Assembly (NCBI GenBank): GCA_964408425.1
Contig: CAYOZI010000001.1
Location: forward strand, 15,738-79,737
Direction: 5' to 3'
Source: UBA10210 sp964408425
GTDB lineage: Archaea; Micrarchaeota; Micrarchaeia; Norongarragalinales; Norongarragalinaceae
DNA length: 64,000 bases
Shown: positions 23,502-32,308 of the stretch, piece after piece
Position numbering within the stretch: position 1 is the first letter of the stretch
Layout of the letters: the number at the start of each line of letters is the position of its first letter
Made by a program: the position numbers and the translations under genes
Notes under the pieces: generated by a model
The model's database searches: none
Seen by the model: the letters and a program-made list of their open reading frames with translations, nothing else
What the model was told of the DNA's origin: nothing

Positions 23502-24866
23502 TTAACGTTTTCCATCTTGTCCCCCCACGCCGTCGTCCTGCCTCTTGCAGTCGTCCAAAAACCTTTGCACGTGGTGCTTCCAACCCAAAGCGTACAGGGG
23601 TTGCACCAGCCCGCGGCAGGAAACGAAGAGGTGCTTCAAGCCCCTTCGCGACGACGGGCGCGATTCCAGGAAAGCTACGAACAAAACCAGGAAATTAAAG
23701 ACGAAGACGAAGAGGAAAACCGCCGAATCCAGGTACTCAAGGAAAACCCTTGAATTCAAGGAAGCGTACAGACGCGTGAGCGAAAGGTAGAACAGGAAAA
23801 TCGTGATCGGAAGCTCGTACAGGATAAGCATTAAAACGTTCGCCGCCAAGCCAATGGTCAACACGGCGTTGTAAAACAAAATATACCGTTTTTTAATCTC
23901 GGTCTTGAAAACAGAGTGGAACGGGCGCCCTCCGGACAGGTGCGAGGCGACGAAACGCAGGTTTCGCAGCGACTCGCCGTGCAAATCCTCAATCCCCCAC
24001 AGGTTTTCCAAAACGTAGTACAAATCCGTCCTCAGGAAAAGCATCGTCTGCCACACCAGCCCGAAAATTTCCATGAGAACCACGAACTTCAGAAATTTCA
24101 CTAGCCACAGCGGAAGTGCCAAAACGCCCGCACCGCCAGCCCACACCAAGCTCGCAGCTATGGAAAGCACCAGCCCGTCGAAAACCATTCCCGACAGGAA
24201 GACTGCATATCTCTTCCATCTTTCCAGCAGGTACAAGTCCGAAAGTTCGGTGAAGGCAATCACGTACTGCAGCCTCACAGTCAGCCCGAATTTCGGCTTC
24301 GCGCCGAAATGCAAACCAGCAGTGTAATGCGCCAGCTCGTGCAAAGCCACCAGAATCCACGACGACACTAGGGAGGAAAGCAAAAGCAACGCCAGCGAGT
24401 CGGTGAAAATAAAATTGCGGAAGTTTAAGAAATAAGAAAAGTCGCTTGCAACCACCGACGCCCCCGCTCCCAAAACCAGCAGGCAAGCGAAAAGCGCTCG
24501 TTTTGAAAACAAAAAGCCGATTTTTTCGCGCTTTAACGGAATGCGCGAGCTCAAGTCCGTGAAACTCTCTTTACTGACGGGCAAAGGCTTTCCGTCGACT
24601 TTTTCAACCATTCCGTTGGAAGCCAGTTTCGAAACAAACCCCTTTACGTCGTAATCCTCCCCGAACTTCCTTCGCACCGCGCGTTCCGCCTCTGCAATAG
24701 TCTTTCCTTTTTTCAGCAAAAGGATTATTTCAAAACCCACCCTGGAAACGTCGAGGTAATCAGACGTTCCCCTCCGCCCCACGACAAACCAGCCGCCAGG
24801 CTCTTGGCGCTTGTGAGCCAAAGAAAACAACTTCACCCTGCTGTCGCCGCGGAGGGAAAAGCGCAT
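23502..24866 (-). CDS. PqqD-like domain fused to M50-type membrane metallopeptidase
   Basis: 454 residues. Residues about 1-95 look like a PqqD-type winged-helix domain (YLDVSRVGFEIILLLKKG, then RRKFGEDYDVKGFVSKL). Several membrane helices follow, with HELAHYTAGLHFGAK at about 176 and RTDLYYVLENLWGIEDL near 285, the pattern of M50-family zinc peptidases related to YydH-type peptide proteases of RiPP clusters. The C-terminus is basic and cytosolic. No radical SAM enzyme, precursor peptide or transporter lies nearby. It could process a small peptide or be a general intramembrane protease. The domain calls are by motif only. Confidence 0.75.
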   Translation of the reverse strand: MRFSLRGDSRVKLFSLAHKRQEPGGWFVVGRRGTSDYLDVSRVGFEIILLLKKGKTIAEAERAVRRKFGEDYDVKGFVSKLASNGMVEKVDGKPLPVSKESFTDLSSRIPLKREKIGFLFSKRALFACLLVLGAGASVVASDFSYFLNFRNFIFTDSLALLLLSSLVSSWILVALHELAHYTAGLHFGAKPKFGLTVRLQYVIAFTELSDLYLLERWKRYAVFLSGMVFDGLVLSIAASLVWAGGAGVLALPLWLVKFLKFVVLMEIFGLVWQTMLFLRTDLYYVLENLWGIEDLHGESLRNLRFVASHLSGGRPFHSVFKTEIKKRYILFYNAVLTIGLAANVLMLILYELPITIFLFYLSLTRLYASLNSRVFLEYLDSAVFLFVFVFNFLVLFVAFLESRPSSRRGLKHLFVSCRGLVQPLYALGWKHHVQRFLDDCKRQDDGVGGQDGKR

Positions 24867-24942
24867 TAAAAGAAAAAACAGTCCGGATTAAAGAACTTGT
24901 TTGCTTTCCGTGAAAAAACGCGTGCAAACAGGCGTGAAGGGA

Positions 24943-26448
24943 TTACTCCCTGCGCTTTCCTCCCCGCGACTGGCGCTCGTGCTGGTACAGCCAAGGTGAC
25001 AGCCCCAAATCCTTCCGATACTCGTTGAACTGCTGGTACTTGTAATTCAGCCAGCGTGACCGCGAGTCGTACTCCCGCTTGAACTCGTTATACTCCTTTT
25101 GGAAGTACGTCAAATCGTTTTTCAACTGTGACAGCCTGTTCCTGAAAATTTTCTTTTCATACGCCACCGTCTGGGTTTTTGAAAACCTGCCGTAACCCCT
25201 GAACGCCCGCAGGTAATCCCTTTTCGCCATTATTTTTTCCTCGTCGGACAAAAACGCCGCGTGGTCGTCCTCCAGCGTCTTAATCTGCCCGCGGATGGAC
25301 TGGAGGTTGCCTGAAACGTCTTCCATCCTCGCCTGAATCCGCCCTACATATCTCCCCAGTATTTGCGGAAAATGGTCTACGAACCACCTTGCGGATTCGA
25401 ACGCAAAATCCCCGTGCGAACCCGCCTTTCTGGCTACTTCAAGCAAGTAAGGCTTCGGGGTTCTAGAAGCGCGCTTGTACTCGCGTTTGGACGTCATCAC
25501 GTCGAAAACGTCCACCAGTTTCCCGATCGTATCGCCGATAGTCAAGTCAGGCTCCATTTTTCCTAACGGATACCCCTTTCCGCTGGGCATTTCATGATGG
25601 CCTATAGCTATCCCTTCAGTCGGCTCCACCCCTTCAGCGAGCCCGATCCCGTGAACGACCAGCTTTCTTGTTTCCACCATGTGCCCCCTGGTCATCAGCC
25701 TCCACTCTTTCTGGGTGTAAGGCTTTTTCGTAGTGTCGCGAGTGAGAATATCGTCGGGAATCCCTATTTTCCCCAAATCGTGGACAAGGGCGTACAACTG
25801 CACCAAGCTCAACTGCCGGCGGTCCAAAAGCTTTACCATCTGCGGGTTGGTAACGTTCGGAAACCGGTGCCTGAAAGCATCAGCCAAGTTTCGCGCTTTC
25901 TCGTCTTCCCTGCCCAGCTGGTCGTGCAGTTCCGCGAAAGCGGCGACTCCCAAGTCAGCCTGCCTTTGAACGTGAGCTCCCGAAACCGCGTGCCTGCTTG
26001 CCAAGCTTCGCTGCAAACTGCGCAAAAAATCCTGCTGAATCTTCCCGGCCGTTTCAAAAGCGGTTTTTTCAACTTCAGTTGCCGGAATGGTGATAGAGGA
26101 TAAAACGTGAAACGCGGGTTTTTTGCCGAGCCGATAGGTTTTTCCTACAGTGTGAATCAAATCGTATTTCTGTTGTTCCCCAGCCGCAAGCCGTCTGCCG
26201 ATTTCGCTAAAAGGCGCGCCTTCTGCAAGCAGCTTCCTTATTTTTTTTGTTATCTCCCACTCTTCGTTAAGATCCGCGAGAATATGCTTTTTCCTAAGCG
26301 TTTCAAGCGTGTCTTCCGGATATTGGCCGAGATAAGTGTCGTTCGCGTGGACAATTTTGCCGGTCTTGGGGTCGATTATGAGAATGCGCTCTGGCGAATC
26401 GTTAAAGGAAGACCTCAAGGTTTCTAACAGCTGCCTGGGCGAGGACAT
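24943..26448 (-). CDS. PAS-HD-GYP signalling protein
   Basis: 501 residues. Residues about 15-120 form a PAS-like sensor (RILIIDPKTGKIVHANDTYL). The HD-GYP domain follows: HDLGKIG at 223, HHEMPSGKGYP at 284-294, and DTIGKLVDVFDVMTS at 305-320. The metal ligands and the GYP triad are all present, so hydrolysis of cyclic di-GMP or a related cyclic dinucleotide is plausible. A C-terminal coiled coil of about 120 residues is rich in Arg, Lys and Tyr. It has no membrane helix. HD-GYP proteins are chiefly bacterial. No GGDEF cyclase lies in the window. Confidence 0.85.
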   Translation of the reverse strand: MSSPRQLLETLRSSFNDSPERILIIDPKTGKIVHANDTYLGQYPEDTLETLRKKHILADLNEEWEITKKIRKLLAEGAPFSEIGRRLAAGEQQKYDLIHTVGKTYRLGKKPAFHVLSSITIPATEVEKTAFETAGKIQQDFLRSLQRSLASRHAVSGAHVQRQADLGVAAFAELHDQLGREDEKARNLADAFRHRFPNVTNPQMVKLLDRRQLSLVQLYALVHDLGKIGIPDDILTRDTTKKPYTQKEWRLMTRGHMVETRKLVVHGIGLAEGVEPTEGIAIGHHEMPSGKGYPLGKMEPDLTIGDTIGKLVDVFDVMTSKREYKRASRTPKPYLLEVARKAGSHGDFAFESARWFVDHFPQILGRYVGRIQARMEDVSGNLQSIRGQIKTLEDDHAAFLSDEEKIMAKRDYLRAFRGYGRFSKTQTVAYEKKIFRNRLSQLKNDLTYFQKEYNEFKREYDSRSRWLNYKYQQFNEYRKDLGLSPWLYQHERQSRGGKRRE

Positions 26449-26487
26449 GAGAAAAATATGCGGGAAAAGGGAAATAAAATAAACAGT

Positions 26488-26613
26488 TTATAGCCTTCCA
26501 GTGCTTTCTCCTGGAGCGCTCATAATCCTGGACAAAACGCGGGTTGTCCTGACGCTCTCTTTTCTTCTCGCGCGGACTTTCTTTTTCTTGCTACCCTTTC
26601 TTTTCTTAGCCAT
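26488..26613 (-). CDS. 41-residue very basic protein
   Basis: ATG 26613 is preceded by GGGTGGTG, and a TTTATAAA promoter lies near 26690-26705. The product is MAKKRKGSKKKKVRARRK followed by ESVRTTRVLSRIMSAP, with Lys and Arg crowded in the N-terminal half. Such composition suits nucleic acid or ribosome binding. No family recognised. The good ribosome site and promoter argue for a real gene, but its size leaves doubt. Confidence 0.5.
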   Translation of the reverse strand: MAKKRKGSKKKKVRARRKESVRTTRVLSRIMSAPGESTGRL

Positions 26614-26730
26614 CTTCCACACCACCCTCTTGCCAAGTGAAGCAACCGCATTAGCCGCTCGGGGTTTTAAAGGCTATGCAACCCGAAACGCGTTTATAAA
26701 AAAAGAAGTGCGGAAAAAAAGCAAAGTGGG

Positions 26731-26770
26731 AAAAAAGAAAGAAAAAAAAGGAAGCCGGAAAAGCCGGCTT
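26731..26770 (-). terminator. Hairpin plus T-rich tract after the 26769 gene
   Basis: On the minus strand AAGCCGG-CTTTT-CCGGCTT (stem arms at 26752-26758 and 26764-26770) is followed by CCTTTTTTTTCTTTC. The stem overlaps the TAA of the small membrane protein gene. Confidence 0.65.
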
Positions 26771-26960
26771 ACATTTTCATGAATGCGGACAAGCCCCACA
26801 GGGCGAAGAACGCGCCGAAAATCGTGGTGAAGTTGAACCACGAAGCGGTGAAAAAGCCCAGCCCCTCTACGAGGAACAGGATTCCGAACAGCAAGATCAA
26901 CGGGCTGCACTTTCCGCACAAGTGCATTCCGCACGCACACACCGATTCCATTTTCGCCAT
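26769..26960 (-). CDS. 63-residue two-helix membrane protein with N-terminal Cys cluster
   Basis: ATG 26960 follows a strong GGAGGGG ribosome site and a TTTTTATACC promoter near 27032. The N-terminus has CACGMHLCGKC, four Cys suited to zinc or metal binding, followed by two hydrophobic helices (SPLILLFGILFLVEGLGFF and IFGAFFALWGLSAF). No family recognised. The hairpin terminator overlaps its stop, so it is a single-gene transcript downstream of rpoA. Confidence 0.65.
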   Translation of the reverse strand: MAKMESVCACGMHLCGKCSPLILLFGILFLVEGLGFFTASWFNFTTIFGAFFALWGLSAFMKM

Positions 26961-27062
26961 TGTTTACCCCTCCTTCTCTTACAACGCTTTTTTGAAAAGC
27001 GCAGAGTTGAAACTGATTAACCGAATAGGGTATAAAAACAAGGCGTTTAAGTAAAGAGGGTT

Positions 27063-30000
27063 TTAATCGAACTTCATTTCCAAACGCACTTTGCCCGTTC
27101 CCGCCGGAATCGTCTGGCCGATGATTATATTCTCGGCTACTCCCTGCAGCGTATCCTCTTCCCCGTAAATGCACGCGTTCAGCAAATGCTTCGCCGTCTC
27201 CTCGAAAGCCGCCCTCGCGAGAACGCTCTTCTTCTGCCCCGCCAAACCGTGCCTTCCAACGCTCTTCACCGCGCCCAAAAACGTCATCGCATCTGCAATG
27301 AGCATTATATGACGCGGGTCGACAGTCAAATCCTGCATTTCCAAAACCTTGTTGATCTCCTGGATTATGGCGTTTCTCGCAGCATCAACTCCCAGCACTT
27401 CGTTGATTTCCATGATGTCGTTCGTAATGGTCCTGGAACCGTCGACCGCCTCTATCTTGAAAACTTCCTTCAAGTTCGAACCGTCCGAAGCAATCGTATA
27501 CTCGCTCCCCCGTTCTCCCTTCTTTTCGACGATAATCGCCTTTCGTATTCCCTTTATTCCGCCCAAGTGGATTTCGCGGAAGCGGTTCGTCATCCTGCGA
27601 ATGCTCTTCAAAGAATCTTCCTTGGTTTTGATCGTCAGTTCATGCCCTTCCTGCTTGAATTGGGGGGAAACTTTCGCTATTTCCGCAATCGCGTCCTTCT
27701 CCTTCACGTTGGAATCCTTGAATTTCTGCGGGTCGAAAACGATATGCACGATCTTCCGGTCGAAATTCTCCTTGATTTCCGCAACGTCGTCAAGCGAAAC
27801 CTCTTCAATGCCCGCCGCGATTTGTTTTACTTTCTCGAAATCGCCCGAAACGCTTTTCTTCAGGAAGATTTCCATGACCGGCTTTTTGGGCGATTTCCGC
27901 GCGTCAACCAATTCCACTAGCCGCGTAAACCCGAATTGCGCGAGAGAAGCGACTCCCGCGTAGTGGAAAGTCCTGAGAGTCATTTGCGTGCCCGGTTCCC
28001 CGATGCTTTGCGCTGCGACTACGCCGACAGGCTCTCCGTAAGCAATCGGTTTTCCGGTGGAAGGATCCAAACCGTCCCCGCCGTACTTGAATTGAATCAA
28101 TTTTCCTTCGCTGTCTCGGACGCTCTGGTCTTCCCAAACAACGAAATCCTGAAGCGCGTTGATCAGCCTGCGCTGCATATAACCGGTCTTGGCCGGGTTG
28201 ACTCCCTTGTCCACGACACTGTCACGCCCTCCGGCAGCGTGGAAGAAGTATTCAACGACGCTCAACCCGCTCTTGTAATTGGAGCTGACGAAACCGCGGG
28301 CGTAATCGCTCAAATCCCCTCTCTTGAAATGAGTCAACAGCCTTCCCCTGTAACCCGATGCGGGGCGTTTTCCGCGAACCGCCTGCTGTCCTACGAGAGC
28401 CGCCATCTGGACTACGTTTATGGGCTTGTTCTTCACTCCCGCGGCGGCCATCAGCAAAGACGAATTGTTTTCCAAAATCTTTCCGTTGATGTTAACGGGC
28501 GTTTTCGAGATTTTTTCCTTTACGATGCTCCAGCAGTGGAAGCGGATCAATTCGACGATGTTCATTACCTGCTCTTCAAGCGTTTCCTTCAAAGTCTTGC
28601 CCGGCAATCTTTCGAGTTTTTTTGTCTTGTATTTCTTCACGAGCTCTTCCAGCTTCCTCTTGCCCTCTTCGTACAAGGCGTTTATCTGGTCCACCGCCTC
28701 TCGAGGCAGGTAATAATCCTTTAAACTTAGTGAAAACCCGTAATCGTAAACCACTTGCACCGAAAGCTTCGCCGCCTTGTCTATATATTCTCTCGCAGCA
28801 TCGCTTCCCAATTTCATAAAGATTTCCTTCACGACCTTCCTGCTCGCGCTTGCATCTATAAACCCTTCAACCAGCCTTCCGTCCTTTATTTTAACGGCAT
28901 TGTGCTTGCTCTCGATCTTGAAGTCGAATTCCTTCGGCAATATCAAAGAGTAAATTTCCTTTCCCGAAACCGTGTTCTTGTCGAAATCCGTCACCACGCC
29001 CGCCGAATTCAGCAAGTCGCAAGCTTCCTTCTTCGAAATGACGAAATCGTCCATAGAAAGCAAATACAATCCCGTAATCTGGTCCAGATCCGGCGTAACG
29101 AGCGGAGAGCCGTTGCGCGGCGAGAGGATGTTTTCCTGAACGCTCATCAGCAATTTCGCTTCAGTCTGAGCTTCCTCGGTCTGGGGAACGTGAATGTTCA
29201 TTTCGTCCCCGTCGAAATCGGCGTTGTAAGGGTTGCAAACGGCAACGTTAAACCTGAAAGTCCTTCCGGGCAATACTTTTACCTCATGGCACATCATCGA
29301 CACGCGGTGCAACGAAGGCTGCCGGTTGAACACGACGACATCGCCGTTCAACAACTGCCTTTCGAGAGTATAGCCCGGCGTGATTTCCGCCAAAACCTCT
29401 TCGATGTTCGTATCGGTCAGTTTCTTCCTTCTTCCGTCGGGGCGGATTACGTAATTGATCTTGTCCGAATGGGTTTTGATCATTTCCTTTACAGCTTCGA
29501 GATTCCACAATGTCACGCTAACCGGAAGAGTCAGTTCTGCGGCGATTTCTTCCGGAACTCCCAACTCATTTATTCCCAGCGTTGGATCGGGCGAAATGAC
29601 CGTTCTCGCGGAAAAATTAACCCTCTTTCCGCTCAGGTTATAACGGAATCTCCCTTCCTTTCCTTTGAGCCTTTGGAATAAGGTTTTCAACTGCCTTCCC
29701 GAACGGTGGCGTGCCGGAGGAATTCCGGCGCTTTCGTTATCAAAATAGGTAGTAACGTGATACTGCAGCAACTCCCACAAATCCTCGATGATCAGCTGCG
29801 GCGCTCCCGCTTCGATGTTTTCCTCAAGGCGTTGGTTTATGCGGAGGATATCCACCAGCTTATGCGTAAGGTCGTCTTCGCTTCTCTCTCCTGTTTCAAG
29901 CGTGATGGAAGGGCGGACGGTAACCGGAGGAACGATCAAAACAGTCATTACAACCCATTCCGGGCGGATTGTTATTCTCGCTACTTTCAAATCCTCGTCC

Positions 30001-30467
30001 GGAATGTGCTCTAATCTTTCGCGTATTTCGTTCGGCAAAAGCTTCCTGTCCTCCTCGTAATAGCTCGTCGGCTTGGTGAATTTTATTTTATACTGCTTCT
30101 CCCCGCAATGCGGGCATTCAGACGACCTTTTCATCTCGTCAAGTTCGCTGGACAAATGCATTATCCTCCCGCACTTCCTGCAGGAAGCTTTCAAAAGCTG
30201 GTAAACCAACTTCGCAAACCCGACGTGAACAACCGGCCTGACCAATTCTATATGCCCGCTGTGCCCCGGACAGTCTTTCATCCTCCCTGCGCAAGTGCGG
30301 CACTTCAAACCCGGATCCACGACTCCCAGCTTCTGGTCGGCCAACCCGCCGCCTATGGGATAGCCGTCCTCGTCGTAAGTGTCGGGAACGGTTATCTTGA
30401 CCGCGCTCATCTTCCTGATGTTGTCAGGGGAAAAAATCGAAAACCCGATGCTTCCAACTATTTTCAT
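27063..30467 (-). CDS. rpoA: RNA polymerase subunit A, unsplit (A' + A'')
   Basis: 1134 residues forming the whole largest subunit in one chain. The A' part has the N-terminal zinc sites (CRTCAGRMKDCPGHSGHIEL) and the catalytic NADFDGDEMNIHVPQ. It continues without a break through FKYGGDGLDPSTGKPIAYG into A'' (GEPVGVVAAQSIGEPGTQMT) and ends IIIGQTIPAGTGKVRLEMKFD. In most archaea the gene is split between these parts. Last gene of the rpoH-B''-B'-A operon, with a 24-base gap after B'. The genes that often follow (L30e, NusA, uS12) are not here. Confidence 0.96.
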   Translation of the reverse strand: MKIVGSIGFSIFSPDNIRKMSAVKITVPDTYDEDGYPIGGGLADQKLGVVDPGLKCRTCAGRMKDCPGHSGHIELVRPVVHVGFAKLVYQLLKASCRKCGRIMHLSSELDEMKRSSECPHCGEKQYKIKFTKPTSYYEEDRKLLPNEIRERLEHIPDEDLKVARITIRPEWVVMTVLIVPPVTVRPSITLETGERSEDDLTHKLVDILRINQRLEENIEAGAPQLIIEDLWELLQYHVTTYFDNESAGIPPARHRSGRQLKTLFQRLKGKEGRFRYNLSGKRVNFSARTVISPDPTLGINELGVPEEIAAELTLPVSVTLWNLEAVKEMIKTHSDKINYVIRPDGRRKKLTDTNIEEVLAEITPGYTLERQLLNGDVVVFNRQPSLHRVSMMCHEVKVLPGRTFRFNVAVCNPYNADFDGDEMNIHVPQTEEAQTEAKLLMSVQENILSPRNGSPLVTPDLDQITGLYLLSMDDFVISKKEACDLLNSAGVVTDFDKNTVSGKEIYSLILPKEFDFKIESKHNAVKIKDGRLVEGFIDASASRKVVKEIFMKLGSDAAREYIDKAAKLSVQVVYDYGFSLSLKDYYLPREAVDQINALYEEGKRKLEELVKKYKTKKLERLPGKTLKETLEEQVMNIVELIRFHCWSIVKEKISKTPVNINGKILENNSSLLMAAAGVKNKPINVVQMAALVGQQAVRGKRPASGYRGRLLTHFKRGDLSDYARGFVSSNYKSGLSVVEYFFHAAGGRDSVVDKGVNPAKTGYMQRRLINALQDFVVWEDQSVRDSEGKLIQFKYGGDGLDPSTGKPIAYGEPVGVVAAQSIGEPGTQMTLRTFHYAGVASLAQFGFTRLVELVDARKSPKKPVMEIFLKKSVSGDFEKVKQIAAGIEEVSLDDVAEIKENFDRKIVHIVFDPQKFKDSNVKEKDAIAEIAKVSPQFKQEGHELTIKTKEDSLKSIRRMTNRFREIHLGGIKGIRKAIIVEKKGERGSEYTIASDGSNLKEVFKIEAVDGSRTITNDIMEINEVLGVDAARNAIIQEINKVLEMQDLTVDPRHIMLIADAMTFLGAVKSVGRHGLAGQKKSVLARAAFEETAKHLLNACIYGEEDTLQGVAENIIIGQTIPAGTGKVRLEMKFD

Positions 30468-30491
30468 TCAACAAACACCTTTTCTATTTTC

Positions 30492-32303
30492 TCAAGCCCT
30501 GTCCGTAAGCTTCAGCTTCGGAAATATCCCTATGCTCCGCATCTCGTCCAACAACAATTTGAAGGCGTAACTCATTTCCACAGGCTCGACGTCCGTGCTT
30601 TCGCACAACGCGCAGAAACTCTTGTTCTTCTGGCGGTCGGTGAAAGCGAGCGAACCGCAATTCGCGCAAACCAATTCCACCGTCTTATCGCTCGAGTCCA
30701 TCATTCTTTCCTTCAACAAAAGCGCAGCCCCGAAGCCGATGAAACAATCCCTTTCCATCTCTCCCAGCCTCAATCCTCCTTCGCGAGCCCTTCCTTCGGT
30801 AGGCTGGTGCGTCAGCATCTGCACCGGACCCCTCGAGCGGGCGTGAAGCTTTAATGAAACCAAGTGGTGCAAACGCTGATAGTAAATCACTCCGACGAAA
30901 ATGGTGGCGTACAAGCGCAACCCCGTCCTCCCGTCGTACAAAACCTCTTGCCCTGCGGGCGAAAACCCGTTTTCAGCCAGCATTTTCTCGAAATCCTGCT
31001 GTTTATCGCCCGTAAACGCGGTCGCGTCTTTCAATTGCCCTTCAAGCGACGCCGCTTTCCCCCCGAGCATTTCAAGCAGATGCCCCGCGGTCATTCTTCC
31101 CGGAATGGCGTGCGGGTTGATGATCAGATCGGGAACTACGCCATCCTTTGTGAAAGGCATGTCCTCCTGAGGCAAAAGCAAAGAAACGACTCCCTTCTGC
31201 CCGTGGCGCGAAGCGAATTTGTCGCCGACCTCGGGAACATTCGTTTTCCTAACGCGGATTTTAACGAACTTGTTGCCTGCCGGGGTTTCAGTCAAAATGA
31301 CGGCATCAACAGTCCCTTCCTCATTACCCCGGACTGCAACGCTCGACTCCCTCCTCCTCTCCCCTTCCACATCCAACGCCGAAATTTCCTTCAAAAACCT
31401 GGGAGGCGAAGATTTTCCAACGAGCACGGAGTTCCCTTTCACCAGAGTTTCGGGCGAAGCGAAACCGTCCTCGTCCAAATGGGCGTATTCCTCTTCCCCG
31501 CGGTATCCCTGGACGTATTCCTCGGGAATGCCGAACGAATCCCTCTGGCCGCCCGGATAACGCCTTTCAACTGCGGAGTAAGAGCGGAAGAAAGCGCTTC
31601 TGCCCATTCCCCTCTCGACGCTAGTCTTATTCAGAACGATAGCGTCGTTCATGTTGAAACCCTTGTAAGACAAAACCGCGACCACGAAATTCTGCCCTGC
31701 ACTCCTGTTTTTCAAGTTCAGTTCCTTGTAAGCTCTAGTCTGAAGCAAAGGCTGTTGGGAATAGAACAAAAGATGCGAGCGCGTGTCGCTCCTCAAATTG
31801 AAGTTGGAAGCGTACAAGCCCAAACTCTGTTTGGCGTGCTGCGCCGCCATCAAAACCCTGGGAGCCATGTTGTACTCGGGGTAAGGCAATTGCGAAGAGG
31901 CGAAACCTAGAATCATCAGAGGGTCGATTTCCAAGTGAGTATGCTCGGAAGTCAAGGTTTCGGTGTTCAAAGCTACGAACGCGTTTTCCTCTTCCTCCGC
32001 ATCCAAAAATTCTACGATTCCTTTTTCCAAAAGGTCCTTCCAATGCATTTCCCCGTTCTTCAGCTTCTCCGACAGTTCCGCGGTAAGCAAAGGTTTTCCC
32101 TGCTTCACTACGAGCAAAGGCCTTCTCGCCCTGCCTTCGTCGCTGTTCACGAAAACCTCGTTCGTCTTGTGGAAGTACGCTGCGTTGACTCCGTTGTTCA
32201 ACCCGCCGCCCCTGCGCATTTTGCGCAGTTCGTCAACGAGCTTATGCCCGTTGTCCACGAATCCCACGAACTTCCCGTCCAGAAAAACGCTAGCTTGCTT
32301 CAT
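30492..32303 (-). CDS. rpoB1: RNA polymerase subunit B'
   Basis: About 603 residues from ATG 32303, placed nine bases after GAGGG. An in-frame TTG at 32312 overlaps the B'' stop. This is the C-terminal half of the second largest subunit. It has MNDAIVLNKTSVERGMGR, KFASRHGQKGVVSLLLPQED, INPHAIPGRMTAGHLLEM and a C-terminal zinc ribbon (CANCGS ... FCALCES) followed by SYAFKLLLDEM. The B subunit is thus split although A is not. Confidence 0.95.
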   Translation of the reverse strand: MKQASVFLDGKFVGFVDNGHKLVDELRKMRRGGGLNNGVNAAYFHKTNEVFVNSDEGRARRPLLVVKQGKPLLTAELSEKLKNGEMHWKDLLEKGIVEFLDAEEEENAFVALNTETLTSEHTHLEIDPLMILGFASSQLPYPEYNMAPRVLMAAQHAKQSLGLYASNFNLRSDTRSHLLFYSQQPLLQTRAYKELNLKNRSAGQNFVVAVLSYKGFNMNDAIVLNKTSVERGMGRSAFFRSYSAVERRYPGGQRDSFGIPEEYVQGYRGEEEYAHLDEDGFASPETLVKGNSVLVGKSSPPRFLKEISALDVEGERRRESSVAVRGNEEGTVDAVILTETPAGNKFVKIRVRKTNVPEVGDKFASRHGQKGVVSLLLPQEDMPFTKDGVVPDLIINPHAIPGRMTAGHLLEMLGGKAASLEGQLKDATAFTGDKQQDFEKMLAENGFSPAGQEVLYDGRTGLRLYATIFVGVIYYQRLHHLVSLKLHARSRGPVQMLTHQPTEGRAREGGLRLGEMERDCFIGFGAALLLKERMMDSSDKTVELVCANCGSLAFTDRQKNKSFCALCESTDVEPVEMSYAFKLLLDEMRSIGIFPKLKLTDRA

Positions 32304-32308
32304 TTTTT

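Noticed and set aside
26697..26760. A-rich tract considered as a repeat or origin signal
   Set aside because: Read on the minus strand it is the T-rich end of a hairpin terminator. No paired repeats or ORB-like motifs are nearby.
28755..31910. Several plus-strand open frames of 250-350 residues across rpoA and rpoB'
   Set aside because: All are antisense to polymerase genes with intact catalytic motifs and lack promoters or ribosome sites.
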